From Rhizopus sp. PT2906 (Eukaryota; Mucoromycota; Mucoromycetes; Mucorales; Rhizopodaceae), in contig JAMYHX010000052.1 of NCBI GenBank assembly GCA_025529335.1, forward strand, positions 62,001 to 126,000: 64,000 nucleotides of DNA. Direction: 5' to 3'. A program made the position numbers and the translations under genes. The notes beneath the pieces are model-generated. The model had not been told where the DNA came from. It searched no databases and saw nothing but the letters and a program-made list of their open reading frames with translations. Positions 1 to 9,344 of this stretch are shown here, piece after piece. Every line of letters begins with the position of its first letter. The stretch's first letter is position 1.

Positions 1-136
1 TGCTTTCAGACTTGGAGGGACACTACCACGTCTACAGTGGATAATAAACTCAAATATTACATTAGAGACCTGATAAATTATGGAGATGATAAGTGGATAA
101 TACTTGAAATAATTAATATATCCCTTTATCCCACTC

Positions 137-608
137 ATGAAAAATACCAAGCTGATACTTTTCCATGTCACTCAGCAGCGCTATGAGCTCCGATATACGG
201 CCGAAGCAGTTTCAGAACCTTCTGAAAAACTAGGCAGTATCAGCGCTAATGGAGGCGATATAACAGCTGTCTTTGCGAACACCGCGAAAAAGGCTCAAAG
301 ATTGGCAGTTTATTCGTTTCAAACAACAAAGAACCCTCGCAACGAAGGCTCTTGGACTTTTTCAATCACACAAATACCTTGAGGAACAGTCAGAAGAGAA
401 CAAACATTTGGCCTTCTCTCTCCAGAAACCGCTGGAAAGATATCTCATGCAGCATTCATTCAACGCGCAACTTCAAGCTTTAGACATGGAAACAACTACA
501 GCAGATTCACGCGGGGCTCACGAGGTTACTCACGAGGACATCTGTTTTTTGGGGACGATGCAATATCAGACAACTCTAGGTATTGAACAAATCAACTTCA
601 ATATCTAA
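137..608 (+). pseudogene. Degenerate DIRS-like retrotransposon gag fragment
   Basis: Two overlapping frames, 137-382 and 273-608, read as successive parts of one protein separated by a frameshift. The second frame (TKALGLFQSHKYLEEQSEE followed by KHLAF) aligns residue by residue with the gag-like fragment on the opposite strand at 9379-9801 (TKALRLPTSVRYLED...DMAFD...ERIQQARYED). Reverse-transcriptase remains follow on the same strand at about 790-1050, so the order fits one decayed element. No intact ORF remains. The DIRS assignment rests on the tyrosine-recombinase piece elsewhere in the window and on family recall. Confidence 0.55.
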
Positions 609-784
609 TACACACTCCACCAATAACCAGCAATAACAACTAGTGAAGCTCAGGCACCTCGTCCTTGGCTTACCCTACTACTCCATCTAACACCAAAAGA
701 TGGTTAAGTTGTAAGAGGTGTGCAGTACACAATTTTCTAGACGCGAGCATAGTCAAAGTACCATCAACGTAAAGCATACATTAC

Positions 785-1050
785 CTTTCAAACTGTTTCA
801 TTGTTCAAGAAGAAACCAAACGACGTCCACTCTTCAATTGTCGACAATTGAACCAATTTGCGCAATGCAGCCATTTTTGCATGGGAAAATGTATCTTCAC
901 TAAGAGATATAGCAGAGAAAGACGATCTCATGTGCAAATTAGATTTAAAGGATGCATACGTCGTTGTGCCTATATATCAAGAGTCATGAAGCATCTTTTG
1001 TAGGAAAGTGTTTATTTCAAATATCTTCATTGCTTGAGATTAGCTTGATA
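785..1050 (+). pseudogene. DIRS/Ty3-type reverse transcriptase fragment
   Basis: Around 922-975 one frame reads CKLDLKDAYVVVPI, the conserved RT palm motif containing the first catalytic Asp (LDLKDAY..VPI). Upstream, in another frame, the DNA encodes RRPLFNCRQLNQF, matching the RT motif RPVFNLxxLNxF. Frameshifts and stops (for example TGA after VPIYQES) show it is dead. It follows gag-like sequence on the same strand. Seen: the motifs. Inferred: DIRS rather than Ty3 origin, from neighbouring DIRS pieces. Confidence 0.7.
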
Positions 1051-1502
1051 TTCTGTATCAAGCTCTATTCTTTTATTTCTTGCTGCTTCTGAAGGTAAAA
1101 TAGATTTCAATTACTTTTTATATCCTAAGGCTCTGTTATATTTAGTTTTATTTTTGTAACTTGAAATGGTCAATAAGCGGATGGCTTGATAGAGCAAAAA
1201 CTTAAAAGAAGGAAAATCATTAACATAAAACACATCTAAATTTATGTTATTCTTAACCACTGTAAGATTAAAAACCATTTCAGCAGCGCTCATCTAAGCA
1301 CTAAAGTTGAATACAACAAGTGTCCCTAGCCAGCATTTTGATCTACAAGCACTGTAGGAATATTCTCAGTTTAGAAAGGAAAACAAAGTCACCTGAAAGA
1401 GGCATAAAGAGATCACTGCCCTTTTTTTTGGCTTCTTACATCAATGTCATGCATCCGTAGATCCTTTTTGTTCGTGTAAATGCAACCACCCTTTTTATTA
1501 AC
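1051..1502. other. Intergenic, no gene recognised
   Basis: AT-rich sequence between the retroelement relic and the 3' end of BUD31. A 60-codon minus-strand ORF at 1111-1293 has no recognisable features. Confidence 0.6.
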
Positions 1503-2054
1503 TTAATCTCCACTTGCACATCCTCTACAGCCACAGTGAACGCATTCTACCATTTTACCTTCCTCCAACTTTTCCTTGGGTACTCTACAAATACACGTTG
1601 TTCCAAAGTTTGTATCTCTAGGTTGAATGCATCGAAGACAGCATAACTTTTCAAATCCAGGCTATAAACATATCATTAAGCAAAAGAGCGTACCATTGCA
1701 CGTTTCTTTAAATACCTTTTTCCATTTGGCTATAAGATTAGCATCTGCATACTTGTTCTTTATTAAGTAATCATATAGATCTCGTGAGATAATCTTTCTT
1801 TTGTAATAAAGATCATATATATATCGTGAACGCTGATGGTGAATACGAAATACTGGCCATGTCGACTCAACTATACGCTTTCCCTCATGTGATTCATTTT
1901 CAACTATTTTTTTTTTTGAATTAGATCCCTTCAAATCATTCATATTGTATATGTTACCTTCTCTCATTTTTCTGGCGAATTCTTCTAATGTAGGCTCAAT
2001 TTCATCAAAGCCTTCAGGTGGTCGCTTCGTTCTTTGTGTTCTAATCTTTGGCAT
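1503..2054 (-). CDS. BUD31: BUD31/G10 pre-mRNA splicing factor
   Basis: Small zinc protein of the spliceosome (G10 family) working in the nucleus with NineTeen-complex and catalytic-step factors. Three exons: 1958-2054, 1716-1903 and 1503-1661; introns 1904-1957 (54 nt) and 1662-1715 (54 nt). The spliced product is about 147 residues, as expected for the family (human 144). Diagnostic segments are [16 protein letters not shown] at the start, [20 protein letters not shown] in the middle, and a Cys-rich C-terminus reading [18 protein letters not shown], then CVHCGCRGC. Intron 1 is a multiple of three with no stop, so an unspliced reading would insert 18 residues between KMRE and [10 protein letters not shown]; family conservation says it is removed. 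Head-to-head with the mitochondrial carrier, 406 bp apart. Identification is secure. Confidence 0.95.
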
Positions 2055-2460
2055 GACAGTATTTTATGGCTATATGATTAAGAAAGACAAATAAAATATA
2101 AAAAAATGGTTAGATGACGTACAGTTGTGTTTAAAGTCCGCATTTAGGCTTGCCAGCACACACAAAACTGAAAGACAACTCTTTAATTCTGACATTGGTT
2201 TTAGAAAGTATAACAATGGGATAGACTATACTCTAGTTTCATTGTTGACAATAGGCACAAAAAGGCATGTATTGCTATCTCCTTCACATTCATCTTTTCT
2301 ATTGTGTTTGTTAAAAGAAGCTTTGTATGCACCTATCACCACTATCAATACTTACAAAGTTGAACAACTATAAAAAAAAGTCACAAGAGTATAGACCGTA
2401 CAAGTGCCTGAGACCTGACTTCAGGTCCATCTTTTTTTTTTTTATCTACGAGATCCTGTC
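2055..2460. promoter_or_regulatory. Bidirectional intergenic promoter region
   Basis: 406 bp between the divergent BUD31 and mitochondrial carrier starts, so it must hold both promoters. It contains T-rich tracts (for example 2432-2443) just upstream of the carrier ATG. An 82-codon ORF at 2125-2373 has no recognisable features and was not called. Confidence 0.45.
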
Positions 2461-3368
2461 ATGTCTCGAAACACTCTAGATGAGTATTATTTATTTTCTT
2501 CGAGCACTGCAGCATTAGTAGCTCGTATTGTAACGCATCCTGGTAAATAGATTTTTAACAAGCTATAATTAGAGTTAACCCTCTCTTGTTAGTGGATACG
2601 ATTAAAACAAGACTGCAGATCATAAACACAACAACAAAGAGGCCTTCTATTTTTAATATTGCTTTCCCACTAACCACACTTTATCGAGGACTGCCTGTGT
2701 CCATGCTATTTTCAGTGCCTGCACTATCAGCATATCTATCTTGCTATGAGTGGACAAAACAGACACTAAATACAAGATACAAACTATCGAGAGATACAGT
2801 CATGAGTCATCTATTATCGGCCTGTGCGGCTGAAGTCGTAGCTGGTGCTCTCTTTACACCGATGGAAGTGATGAAAAACAGATTACAAACACAGCAAAAA
2901 GACAGTACAATCACACTTGCTAAAACAATTGCTAAAACAGAAGGCTTTCGAGGATTTTTTAGAGGCTATTGGATGGGAATGGCAGTGTTTGTGCCTCATT
3001 CGATGATATATTTTGTAACATATGAGTCAATGAAACAATGGATGAACGAAAGTCATTTTCAGACATATATGCTTTGTTCAACTGTTGCAGGCGTAACGAG
3101 TATCGCTGTATCTACGCCACTAGATACAATTAAAACAAGATGGCAAGTGTCTGCTGCAGATCAAGGACAACAATTTAGGCAAGGCCCTATTGCAATTGCA
3201 AAAAATATGATCAAGCAAGAAGGACGCGTGGCACTCACCAGAGGACTACTGGCACGCATCGCTTGCGGTATACCCTCAACGACGATCAGTATGACCATTT
3301 TTGAAGTACTTAAAGATAGCCGAGAAAAAATTTTGGGGAATGTAGGCAAAACATTTGCGATACAATAA
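2461..3368 (+). CDS. Mitochondrial carrier family (SLC25) protein
   Basis: Inner-mitochondrial-membrane solute carrier. Exon 1 is 2461-2542 (starts MSRNTLDEYYLFSSS), intron 2543-2592 (50 nt), exon 2 2593-3368; the product is about 285 residues, the usual ~300 for the family. Three repeated modules each carry the Px[D/E]xxKxR signature: PVDTIKTR (about residue 27), PMEVMKNR (about 117, Glu in the second) and PLDTIKTR (about 203), followed by glycine/aromatic half-signatures such as EGFRGFFRGYWMG. The splice restores the first signature across the junction. Substrate cannot be assigned from the sequence. It ends 37 bp from the convergent stop of the next gene. Confidence 0.9.
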
Positions 3369-3405
3369 ATTCTATTTATTTGAGTAAAAGATGCCATTAT
3401 AGAGT

Positions 3406-4747
3406 CTACATAAGAGTGAAAGCAGCAATAATAGCGGCACCAACAGTGGCACCAAGACTCACGCGTACAAAGCTTGCACCTGATTTGCTATTTTGAACCT
3501 TAGCGTTGCCACCTGTTGTTGGACGAGAATTGGGAGGAATAGCTTTGGAAAGAGTAGCAGAGGGAGCAGCGGCAAAAGACAAGGAACGGCTACCACTAGG
3601 CGCGGCACTAGCGGAACGGCTAATGGCCTTGCTACTTGCGCTCATGCTAGGAGTTACTGCTTCTAAAGTGTTATTTTCTTGCTTAGTATAGTCATCATCA
3701 TCTTCGATCTTCTTTTTCTTTTTATCGCTCTTCTTTTGATCTTCATCCTCTTCCTCATCTTCATCATCCGTAGGCTTCTTCTTTTTGTCCGTCTTGTCTT
3801 TCTTGTCAGTCTTGTCCTTCTTATCAGTCTTGTCCTTCTTGCCCTTCTTTTCAGTCTTTTCTTCCTTGTCATCGGACTTGTAGATGTTGGCTACTTGTGG
3901 CGTAAATGAATTGGCCTTGATATGACCTGTAAGACCTTTTGTTCCTGCTCCCCCATAGTGTCCAAAGCCTTCATCATCACCTTTAACATCTTTGCTACCC
4001 TCCTTACCATCGTGCTTATGACCATTATTATAGCCATCGCGTTTTTTACCATTATTATTACGGCCTCCATTGCGGCCATTACCACCTTTGTGATGATTAT
4101 AGTTGCCCTTATGATCATCATCGTTGTCGTTGCCATCATCGTCATCATGGTCATTATCTTTGTAGTTACCATAGTCACTATGATCATCGTCTTCGTAATC
4201 GTTGTCTTCATAGTCATTATCATAGTCATCCTGATCATCATCATCGTCATCATGGTTGTTGTAGTTACCACCATTACGTTTGTTATTATACCCATCATCA
4301 TCATCATCATTATCGTCGTCACCATTATCGTCGTCACCATTATCGTCGTCGCCATTATCGTAGTCACTAATATCGTAGCCACCAATACTGTAATCATCCT
4401 CACCATCAAAATCATTGTCTTCATCGTCCTCATCATCTTCATCGTCTTTATCGTAGCCATTGCGAACTTTGTCATTCTTATTATTGTTATTGTTACGATG
4501 ACTGCTGTTGGAGTCATCTTTCAATTTGCCACTAGGAGTACCAGTGCCAATTTCAATAGCAGGAAGAAGGGATGCTTCAGAGTTGACATAGGCAATGCCA
4601 TGAGCACCATGACCACGAGCATTTCCATAAACTTGGGCTATGATAGAAAACGATGAGTATAAGGTACGTTTATCAATATAAGGAGTAAGGTCTACCTTGA
4701 ACCAGAACTGTTGCAAGAGCAAGAGAAAGTACTATTTTGGTTTGCAT
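3406..4747 (-). CDS. Secreted/GPI-type Asp-rich and Lys-rich repeat protein
   Basis: No family recognised. Exon 1 4696-4747 encodes a signal peptide (MQTKIVLSLALATVLVQA), intron 4638-4695 (58 nt), exon 2 3406-4637; about 427 residues. The mature start is QVYGNARGHGAHGIAYVNSEA. The centre is extremely Asp/Asn/Gly-rich with DNGDD repeats, then Gly/Asn/His-rich, then basic KKDKTD repeats, an acidic DDEDEEEDEDQ patch and a Ser/Ala-rich tail. The C-terminus is a hydrophobic stretch (GATVGAAIIAAFTLM) right at the end, typical of a GPI-anchor signal. It is likely a cell-wall or surface polyelectrolyte; metal or mineral binding is only speculation. An unspliced ORF from 4722 would lose the signal peptide, so the 4747 start is preferred. 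Confidence 0.75.
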
Positions 4748-5390
4748 CTTTATTAAAAGCAGATCGCAGAAAGGAAAGAAAGAGAAAGAGGATCAAGCTT
4801 GAACAAGAAATGTTTATATATGAGGTATGATTGAAAGATATGAGAATAGGACATATAAGAAAGAGACTGCCTTCAAAGATATGTGTTATTTTCTTTACGT
4901 TTAAATTTAAACTTTTGTGTTTTCATCACAAGGTTAGTTGTCTTTTTTTTTTTCCCTTAGAAAGGGGGTGTAATTGACATTTCTTTGATCTGATCTTTCT
5001 TTTAGGCTCACTTTATTCTTGTCTTATTCATTTTGTATTTTAATTATAAGTTATTACTTATCAATCATAATCAAAGAAATGTACTCGCTTGACGATTTTG
5101 GTTGGAATTTAGACAAGCATTATTTAAATTAGACACTCAGGGCGATCAAAATTTTGATTTTTGCCAAAGGCTAGATTTAAATAGTAAGACTACTCCAAAG
5201 GGGTGTTTTCTCTTTTCTCCCTCTTATTTATAAAGAATATGTGCATAACTTTGTGACAACATATGAAGATGGAATAAGCTTTATTCTAAATTGAATCTAT
5301 TTTATGCGTCACTTTTCGTTCAATCACTCTCTATGATTACAACTTTTGACGTTTATTCGCTACAGATGTAATCATAAATTACGATTTCAT
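4748..5390. other. Intergenic AT-rich sequence
   Basis: Promoter side of the secreted Asp-rich gene, with a T-rich tract at 4943-4955 and no recognisable gene. Sequence from about 5395 rightwards is repeat-like (see the DIRS terminal repeat). Confidence 0.5.
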
Positions 5391-5394
5391 TTGC

Positions 5395-5660
5395 TGATTC
5401 GATATCCTACGCTTAATAAGCAGACAACGTTGTCTCCTATTAGGAAGGCTGTAGTGTACAGTGCTCACGGTGCCAATTTGCGCACTTGTAAATATCAATT
5501 TGCATAAATTTAATTAGAAGCCATACTTGTTCCAATCATTGTTGCTTCCGTTCCAGGTTCCTATGAGGTGATAAAGGCTCTTTCGTGCCACGCTTTATTG
5601 TCAAATAATGTATAATAAAAAAATATCTTCAGTTCCTACTTCTTCAGATCTTTTTTCGCG
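5395..5660 (+). repeat. DIRS terminal repeat (left end)
   Basis: Lies directly before a gag-like ORF. Its reverse complement matches 9881-10085, including AATAAAGCGTGGC and TTTACAAGTGCGCAAA, where it again lies upstream of gag sequence on that strand. Its end (CACGCTTTATTGTCAAATAA then a run of A) also resembles 15258-15285 (CGCGCTTTATTCTCAAACAA), which sits beyond the recombinase end of another copy in inverted orientation. That arrangement is what DIRS inverted terminal repeats give. Confidence 0.55.
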
Positions 5661-5680
5661 CCGCGCACCTTAGTAGTAAT

Positions 5681-6106
5681 ATGTCCAATGATCAATCTGA
5701 ACAATTGTTTACAAGAGAACAAGTCGAACAAATCACTGAGGAAATGTCAAGAAAACTCAACCTTGACAGACCAAATGAAGGTCCCACAAACCTTCCAAAC
5801 GAAACATTAAAAGAACTGGAGAACAGCTCTACCATCAACTTACAGAAGAACAAAGAATTTTCCAAGAGCCTTCCAAAGTACGAAGGTAGTAAATGGACCA
5901 ACAGTGAGATCTTCAACAAAGAGTTCCACAGAGAATTTAAAAGGAAAACCGTGAGTGCCCTCCAAAGCACAAACGCAGTATACAAGGGAGCTGATCGACT
6001 GATCGCCGCGGGAAGAGCAGCAGCTGGCCATTATGAGGAACGCCAACAATTTCTTGAATCAGGAGGAGGTGAAAAACAATTCTTTCACACTATGGAAGGC
6101 ATCTAA
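5681..6106 (+). pseudogene. DIRS-like gag N-terminal fragment
   Basis: 141-codon ORF, charged and predicted helical, with FTREQVEQITEEMSRKL near the start and NSEIFNKEFHREFKRKTVSA in the middle. It lies just inside a terminal-repeat copy. It ends before the C-terminal gag region seen at 137-608 and 9379-9801, so it looks like a truncated gag. Sequence beyond 6106 runs straight into an unrelated minus-strand pseudogene, showing that the element was cut. Family assignment is inferred from position and recall. Confidence 0.5.
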
Positions 6107-6117
6107 CAACTCGCAAT

Positions 6118-6769
6118 TTACTCATTCGCCGCGAGTAGGGCCACTAATGGTACTGTGGCAAGTATAGAAAGAGCAAGACGGACCAGATAGTTGGAGCATC
6201 CACGAAATAGATTCCCTTGGATTGGTAATGACGTTTTGCAAGATGGTTTGCATGAGCTTTCCTTCTCTTCATAGTTTTGACATGTCATGTTCAAGTTTGT
6301 CTTGTCCAGGTATTGGTATACACGCTTCTCCACAAACAATATTAAATTCTTCCAGCTTGAAGTCAAAGATGATTCGAATGTCAACTTTGAATCCGATAAT
6401 GTTTTCATGATTTGCGTACAGGTCAGACTTCGAGTACGTGGACCCAGACATAACAGTTTTACCGGCCTTTAGCCTAACCAAATCATTGTTGATGTGAAAC
6501 AATTTTTTTAACAGAGGAAGCCAAGTCTGATAGGCGAAATATCTTTCAGAAACCTTGGTATTATTTGACGCATCAAGAATAAATTTGTTGGCATCGATGA
6601 GGTACAGAATATGACTAAAGAAGTCAAGCATATGCTGCTTCTCTGTGCTGATATTTTGAGTTGAACGTACTGTGCTAATGTACTTCTTAGCAGTGATGAT
6701 ATTATTTTCAGAGGAAACACTACATGCACCAGAAGTTAGACTAATACTACGGGTGCTATCTCTACCCAT
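6118..6769 (-). pseudogene. Repeat-associated KVDLR-family ORF (copy A), one in-frame stop
   Basis: Unknown multicopy family. The ORF starts at 6769 inside an inverted-repeat element and begins MGRDSTRSISLTSGACSVS, a leader shared with copies at 7148 and 16123. The body contains GFKVDIRIIF, then EEFNIVCGEA, a spacing reminiscent of a PD-(D/E)XK nuclease core (Asp, then GE-x). It stops at 6269-6271 (TGA), but the same frame continues REGKLMQTILQNVITNPRES to a stop near 6119, so a single nonsense change appears to have broken it. Related KVDLR segments occur at 8299 and 16276. The nuclease relationship is inference from the motif pattern only. Confidence 0.5.
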
Positions 6770-6973
6770 TGCCTATGATGTCACCAACAAAGCTCTTGCA
6801 TTATATAGCGTCAAGCTAAACATGACTTTATAAAGTCGCCATATTGGATTGGTTCTTTTCAAGAAGAAGAGAGGGATAAAAAAGAAATGTTGTTGTTTAT
6901 TCTAGTTTTATGCTGTCAGTCTATCAACAAAGATGCAAGAACACGTGTAATTATGATGATATCGTATTTTATA
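6717..6973 (-). mobile_element. Inverted-repeat small element, copy A (truncated)
   Basis: On the minus strand this matches copies C and E through TATAAAATACGAT, ATCATAATTACACGTG, a TTTGTTGAT block, AACATTTCTTTTTTATC, CTTGAAAAG and an ATG-containing end. Its right end is the GGTGCATGTAGTGTT terminal repeat (plus strand AACACTACATGCACC at about 6720). The left end is missing and abuts element B at 6974, so B probably inserted next to or into it. Confidence 0.65.
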
Positions 6974-7216
6974 GGTGAACACTACATGCACCAAAAAATA
7001 GGCTAAATAATGTAAATACGAAGTTATCTTAGGTGGTCTTTTTTGAACAACTAACAACATAAATAACAACATTTCTTTTTTTATCTCTTTCTTCTTGAAA
7101 AGTGCACAAACAAGATGGTGAAAAGTTTTGCTGGACGACATCATAGGTAATGGATAGAGGTAGCGCTCGTAGAGTTAATCTAACTTCTGGTGTGTTTTCT
7201 GGTGCATGTAGTATTT
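6974..7216 (+). mobile_element. Inverted-repeat small element, copy B
   Basis: Left end AACACTACATGCACCAAAAA at 6977, followed by ATAGGCTAA; right end reads TTAATCTAACTTCTGG...GGTGCATGTAGTATTT, its imperfect inverse. The interior carries the family block AACATTTCTTTTTTTATC and CTTGAAAAG, and an ATG at 7150 that starts MDRGSARRVNLTSG. About 240 bp. No transposase lies inside, so it resembles a MITE. Confidence 0.65.
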
Positions 7217-7261
7217 CCCTTTCAACAAAGTGCTGCCATGACAATCACTGAAGAAGGACGA

Positions 7262-7838
7262 AAATGAGAGAAAATGAATACTCTGAATTACTATCGCAAG
7301 CACTGAATGAAACAATGGCTCCCGTAGCGATATCCTGTATGTTTTTTGTCTGGGCATTCAAAGCTTATTGCCACCAATTCTGATCGAGGTGCAGTCCATC
7401 GTGAATGAAGCTTTTATGGAACGATTGGTCAAATACAGCCAAAGCGCCAAACAGCTGTATAAAATCTATCCGTTGGTGATGGTATTTTGTATTGATAAAC
7501 TCTCTCTGTTGACATTGATAACCAAGTTCATACCTGTTGATGGTAAACCATGGATGCAGCGTATTCTTTGTTGTGATTTCTGGGCAAAGAAATGTTATCT
7601 TGTGTCAAAGTCAAGCCTATCGTGCGAAGAAGTTGATGCCAACATCTCACCTTTACAGGCATTGTCGATGGTTCTTATTGAACAATCACCCACTTTGTAT
7701 GGCCATTCCCTTCCTGAACATTCGACAGTACAAACGCTTTATCGGCTAGTCATGGAGTGCACTGCATATGAAGCTGAACAAAGAGAAGATTTGGCACATG
7801 TCGTTGGTGTTATTTGCTCCAACAATAAAAAGTTGTAG
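7262..7838 (+). pseudogene. Rpn/PDDEXK_2-like nuclease-transposase fragment
   Basis: The frame ending at 7838 reads RSDILY, a short spacer, then LPPILIEVQSIVNEAFMERL and later PLVMVFCIDKLS. This D-(x)n-ExQ pattern within hydrophobic strands is typical of the PD-(D/E)XK nuclease-family transposases (Rpn/YhgA-like) that are widespread in bacteria and, from memory, abundant in Mucorales. Upstream codons are in another frame (from the ATG at 7264, MRENEYSELLSQALNE), so a frameshift near 7310 has broken the gene. It lies 50 bp downstream of element B. The family call rests on the motif, not on a search. Confidence 0.5.
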
Positions 7839-7889
7839 CGCAGAAGGTGGACTCTTCCCTTGTCAACGTCCCTGGCACGCTCAAAGTAG

Positions 7890-8304
7890 ATGGACACTAT
7901 GCGCACGAGGAAATCTACGAGAAGGTTAATGCTATGGGCGCTTCCTTGAGGCACTACATGTGACGTCACTATTCAACTTCACACTACTAAAGTGCCTACC
8001 TAACCTAAGGCTGCCCAGTGGGATATTCTTTGATATGAAGTACAAATCTATCATAATTGCACGTGCCCTTGCATCTTTGTTGATCAACTGACCACATAAA
8101 TAAAATTGGAATAAAGAAACAACAACATTTCTTTTTTATCTCTTTCTTTTTGAAACTATATTCTATACCAAGAAACATGGAAAGATGCCTGTTCTCTGAA
8201 CAGGATTAGCTTGACGCTGCGCATTGAAAAGGTTTGTTGATGGCATCACAGGTAGCGCTTTTAACTAACCCTCTCGTAGATTTCCTCGTGCGCGTAGTGT
8301 GCAC
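7890..8304 (+). mobile_element. Inverted-repeat small element, copy C with ~48-bp terminal inverted repeats
   Basis: Left end at about 7892 reads ACACTATGCGCACGAGGAAA then TCTACGAGAAGGTTAATGC. The right end (about 8253-8302) read in reverse complement gives ACACTACGCGCACGAGGAAA then TCTACGAGAGGGTTAG. The inverted match runs nearly 50 bp. The interior shares long blocks with copy E (CTTCACA...TACC...CTAAGGCT, CATAATT.CACGTG, TTTGTTGATCAA.CTGAC). About 415 bp with no transposase. Confidence 0.75.
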
Positions 8305-8890
8305 CTAAAAAAAGACCCCAGCACTACCACCACCAGCACCAAAAATGTCATCGGAGACAAAGTTGATCTCAGAATCATTAGTGCAGAAGGCCATGATGCT
8401 TTGAACGTTGAGTTTGCTAGATGTGCTGACGATACAAAGTACGGAGAAGATAGAAGGAAGATTTTACGTGAATCAAAGAATAATGGTGATTACGTCTACA
8501 GAGCCGCTTGTGTCAAGAAGAAGTTAAAGAAAGAACTGAAGAGTTTGGGAATACAGATAGCAGACAATGAAGGAGAAATTACGAAGACACGTCTAGAAGA
8601 TGAAAGCTTGTATGTAAGCAAAAAAAAATAGGCTCCCTAAGACTCCCATCTTGTGCAGCAGATCTGAAAGTGCTTCGCGTCTTGTTCGAGCGCTTAGACG
8701 AAGTAAAGGTAAGTTCTTGCAATTGATATTAGTTAACAAGATCGCTTAATGATTTTTTTAGAGAAATGCTGTACACATCAGCAACATCCATGTCATGATA
8801 ACCAAAGACATAATATTTAGCAGGAACAGCATGGACAGAAAGTGTAGTTGTAACGTTTCTCTAAATAGAGACGATAAGAGTAAATAAAGA
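8299..8890 (+). pseudogene. KVDLR-family ORF (copy C)
   Basis: Begins at the right edge of element C. The ORF 8299-8631 contains GDKVDLRIISAEG, then NVEFARCADD and RRKILRESKNNGD, followed by a Lys-rich stretch. Beyond its stop another frame continues RLPSCAADLKVLRVLFERLD, with a plausible intron (8705-8760) and then RNAVHISNIHVMITKD, so the gene is frameshifted rather than complete. Homologous to copies A and E by the K-V-D-[LI]-R motif and a downstream E-x-[AC] element. Function unknown. Confidence 0.45.
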
Positions 8891-9195
8891 GAAAGAAACG
8901 AGAGCTTGTACTCAAGCTGGAAAAGAGGATCTTGGTTCCCACCAAGCTCAAGCAATGATGTTCCTTTTGCTGGCAATTTTCCAAGATATTTTCTTTCCCT
9001 TCTCTCTGTCTTGACACATAAGAAACAATATCTTTGAATAAAATATCAATACAAAATCACAAAAACCGCCTTACAATATCTTATTGATTATTTGAAATAA
9101 ACAGAGTACATGGTATCATTTGAAGACTACAAATAATCAGATTGCTGGTCGCGCTTACACCAATTCCAGTTGATTCTAGTCGGATTCCCGATGTA
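8891..9195. other. Intergenic, no gene recognised
   Basis: AT-rich sequence between the copy C pseudogene and element D. Short ORFs here show no recognisable features. Confidence 0.5.
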
Positions 9196-9196
9196 C

Positions 9197-9327
9197 AAGC
9201 CTTAGATTAGGCAGAGGTATTGGTAATGTGACATTGTATAGTGACAACATAGATAGCGTCCCAAGGAAGCGTTTATAGCATTAGCCTATTTTCTGATGCA
9301 TTTTCTGGTGCATGTAGTGTTGGCCTT
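9197..9327 (-). mobile_element. Inverted-repeat small element, copy D (left end only)
   Basis: On the minus strand it starts AACACTACATGCACCAGAAA and continues through GGCTAATGCT, CGCTTCCTTGG, TATGTTGTCACTATACAA and CCTCTGCCTAATCTAAGGCT, matching the first ~130 bp of element E. The rest of the element is absent. Confidence 0.65.
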
Positions 9328-9344
9328 TATTCTTTATTCTAATT

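Noticed and set aside
2125..2373. 82-codon ORF between BUD31 and the carrier
   Set aside because: No motif, sits in the shared promoter region, and shows no splice or family support.
3506..3691. Plus-strand ORF over the 3' end of the Asp-rich gene
   Set aside because: Antisense shadow with no features of its own.
3663..4656. Long ORFs on both strands overlapping the Asp-rich gene (Met/Thr-rich, Ile/Val-rich and Arg/Lys-rich translations)
   Set aside because: They are other-frame translations of the low-complexity GAT/AAC/AAG repeats; only one frame has a signal peptide, a spliced start and a GPI-like end.
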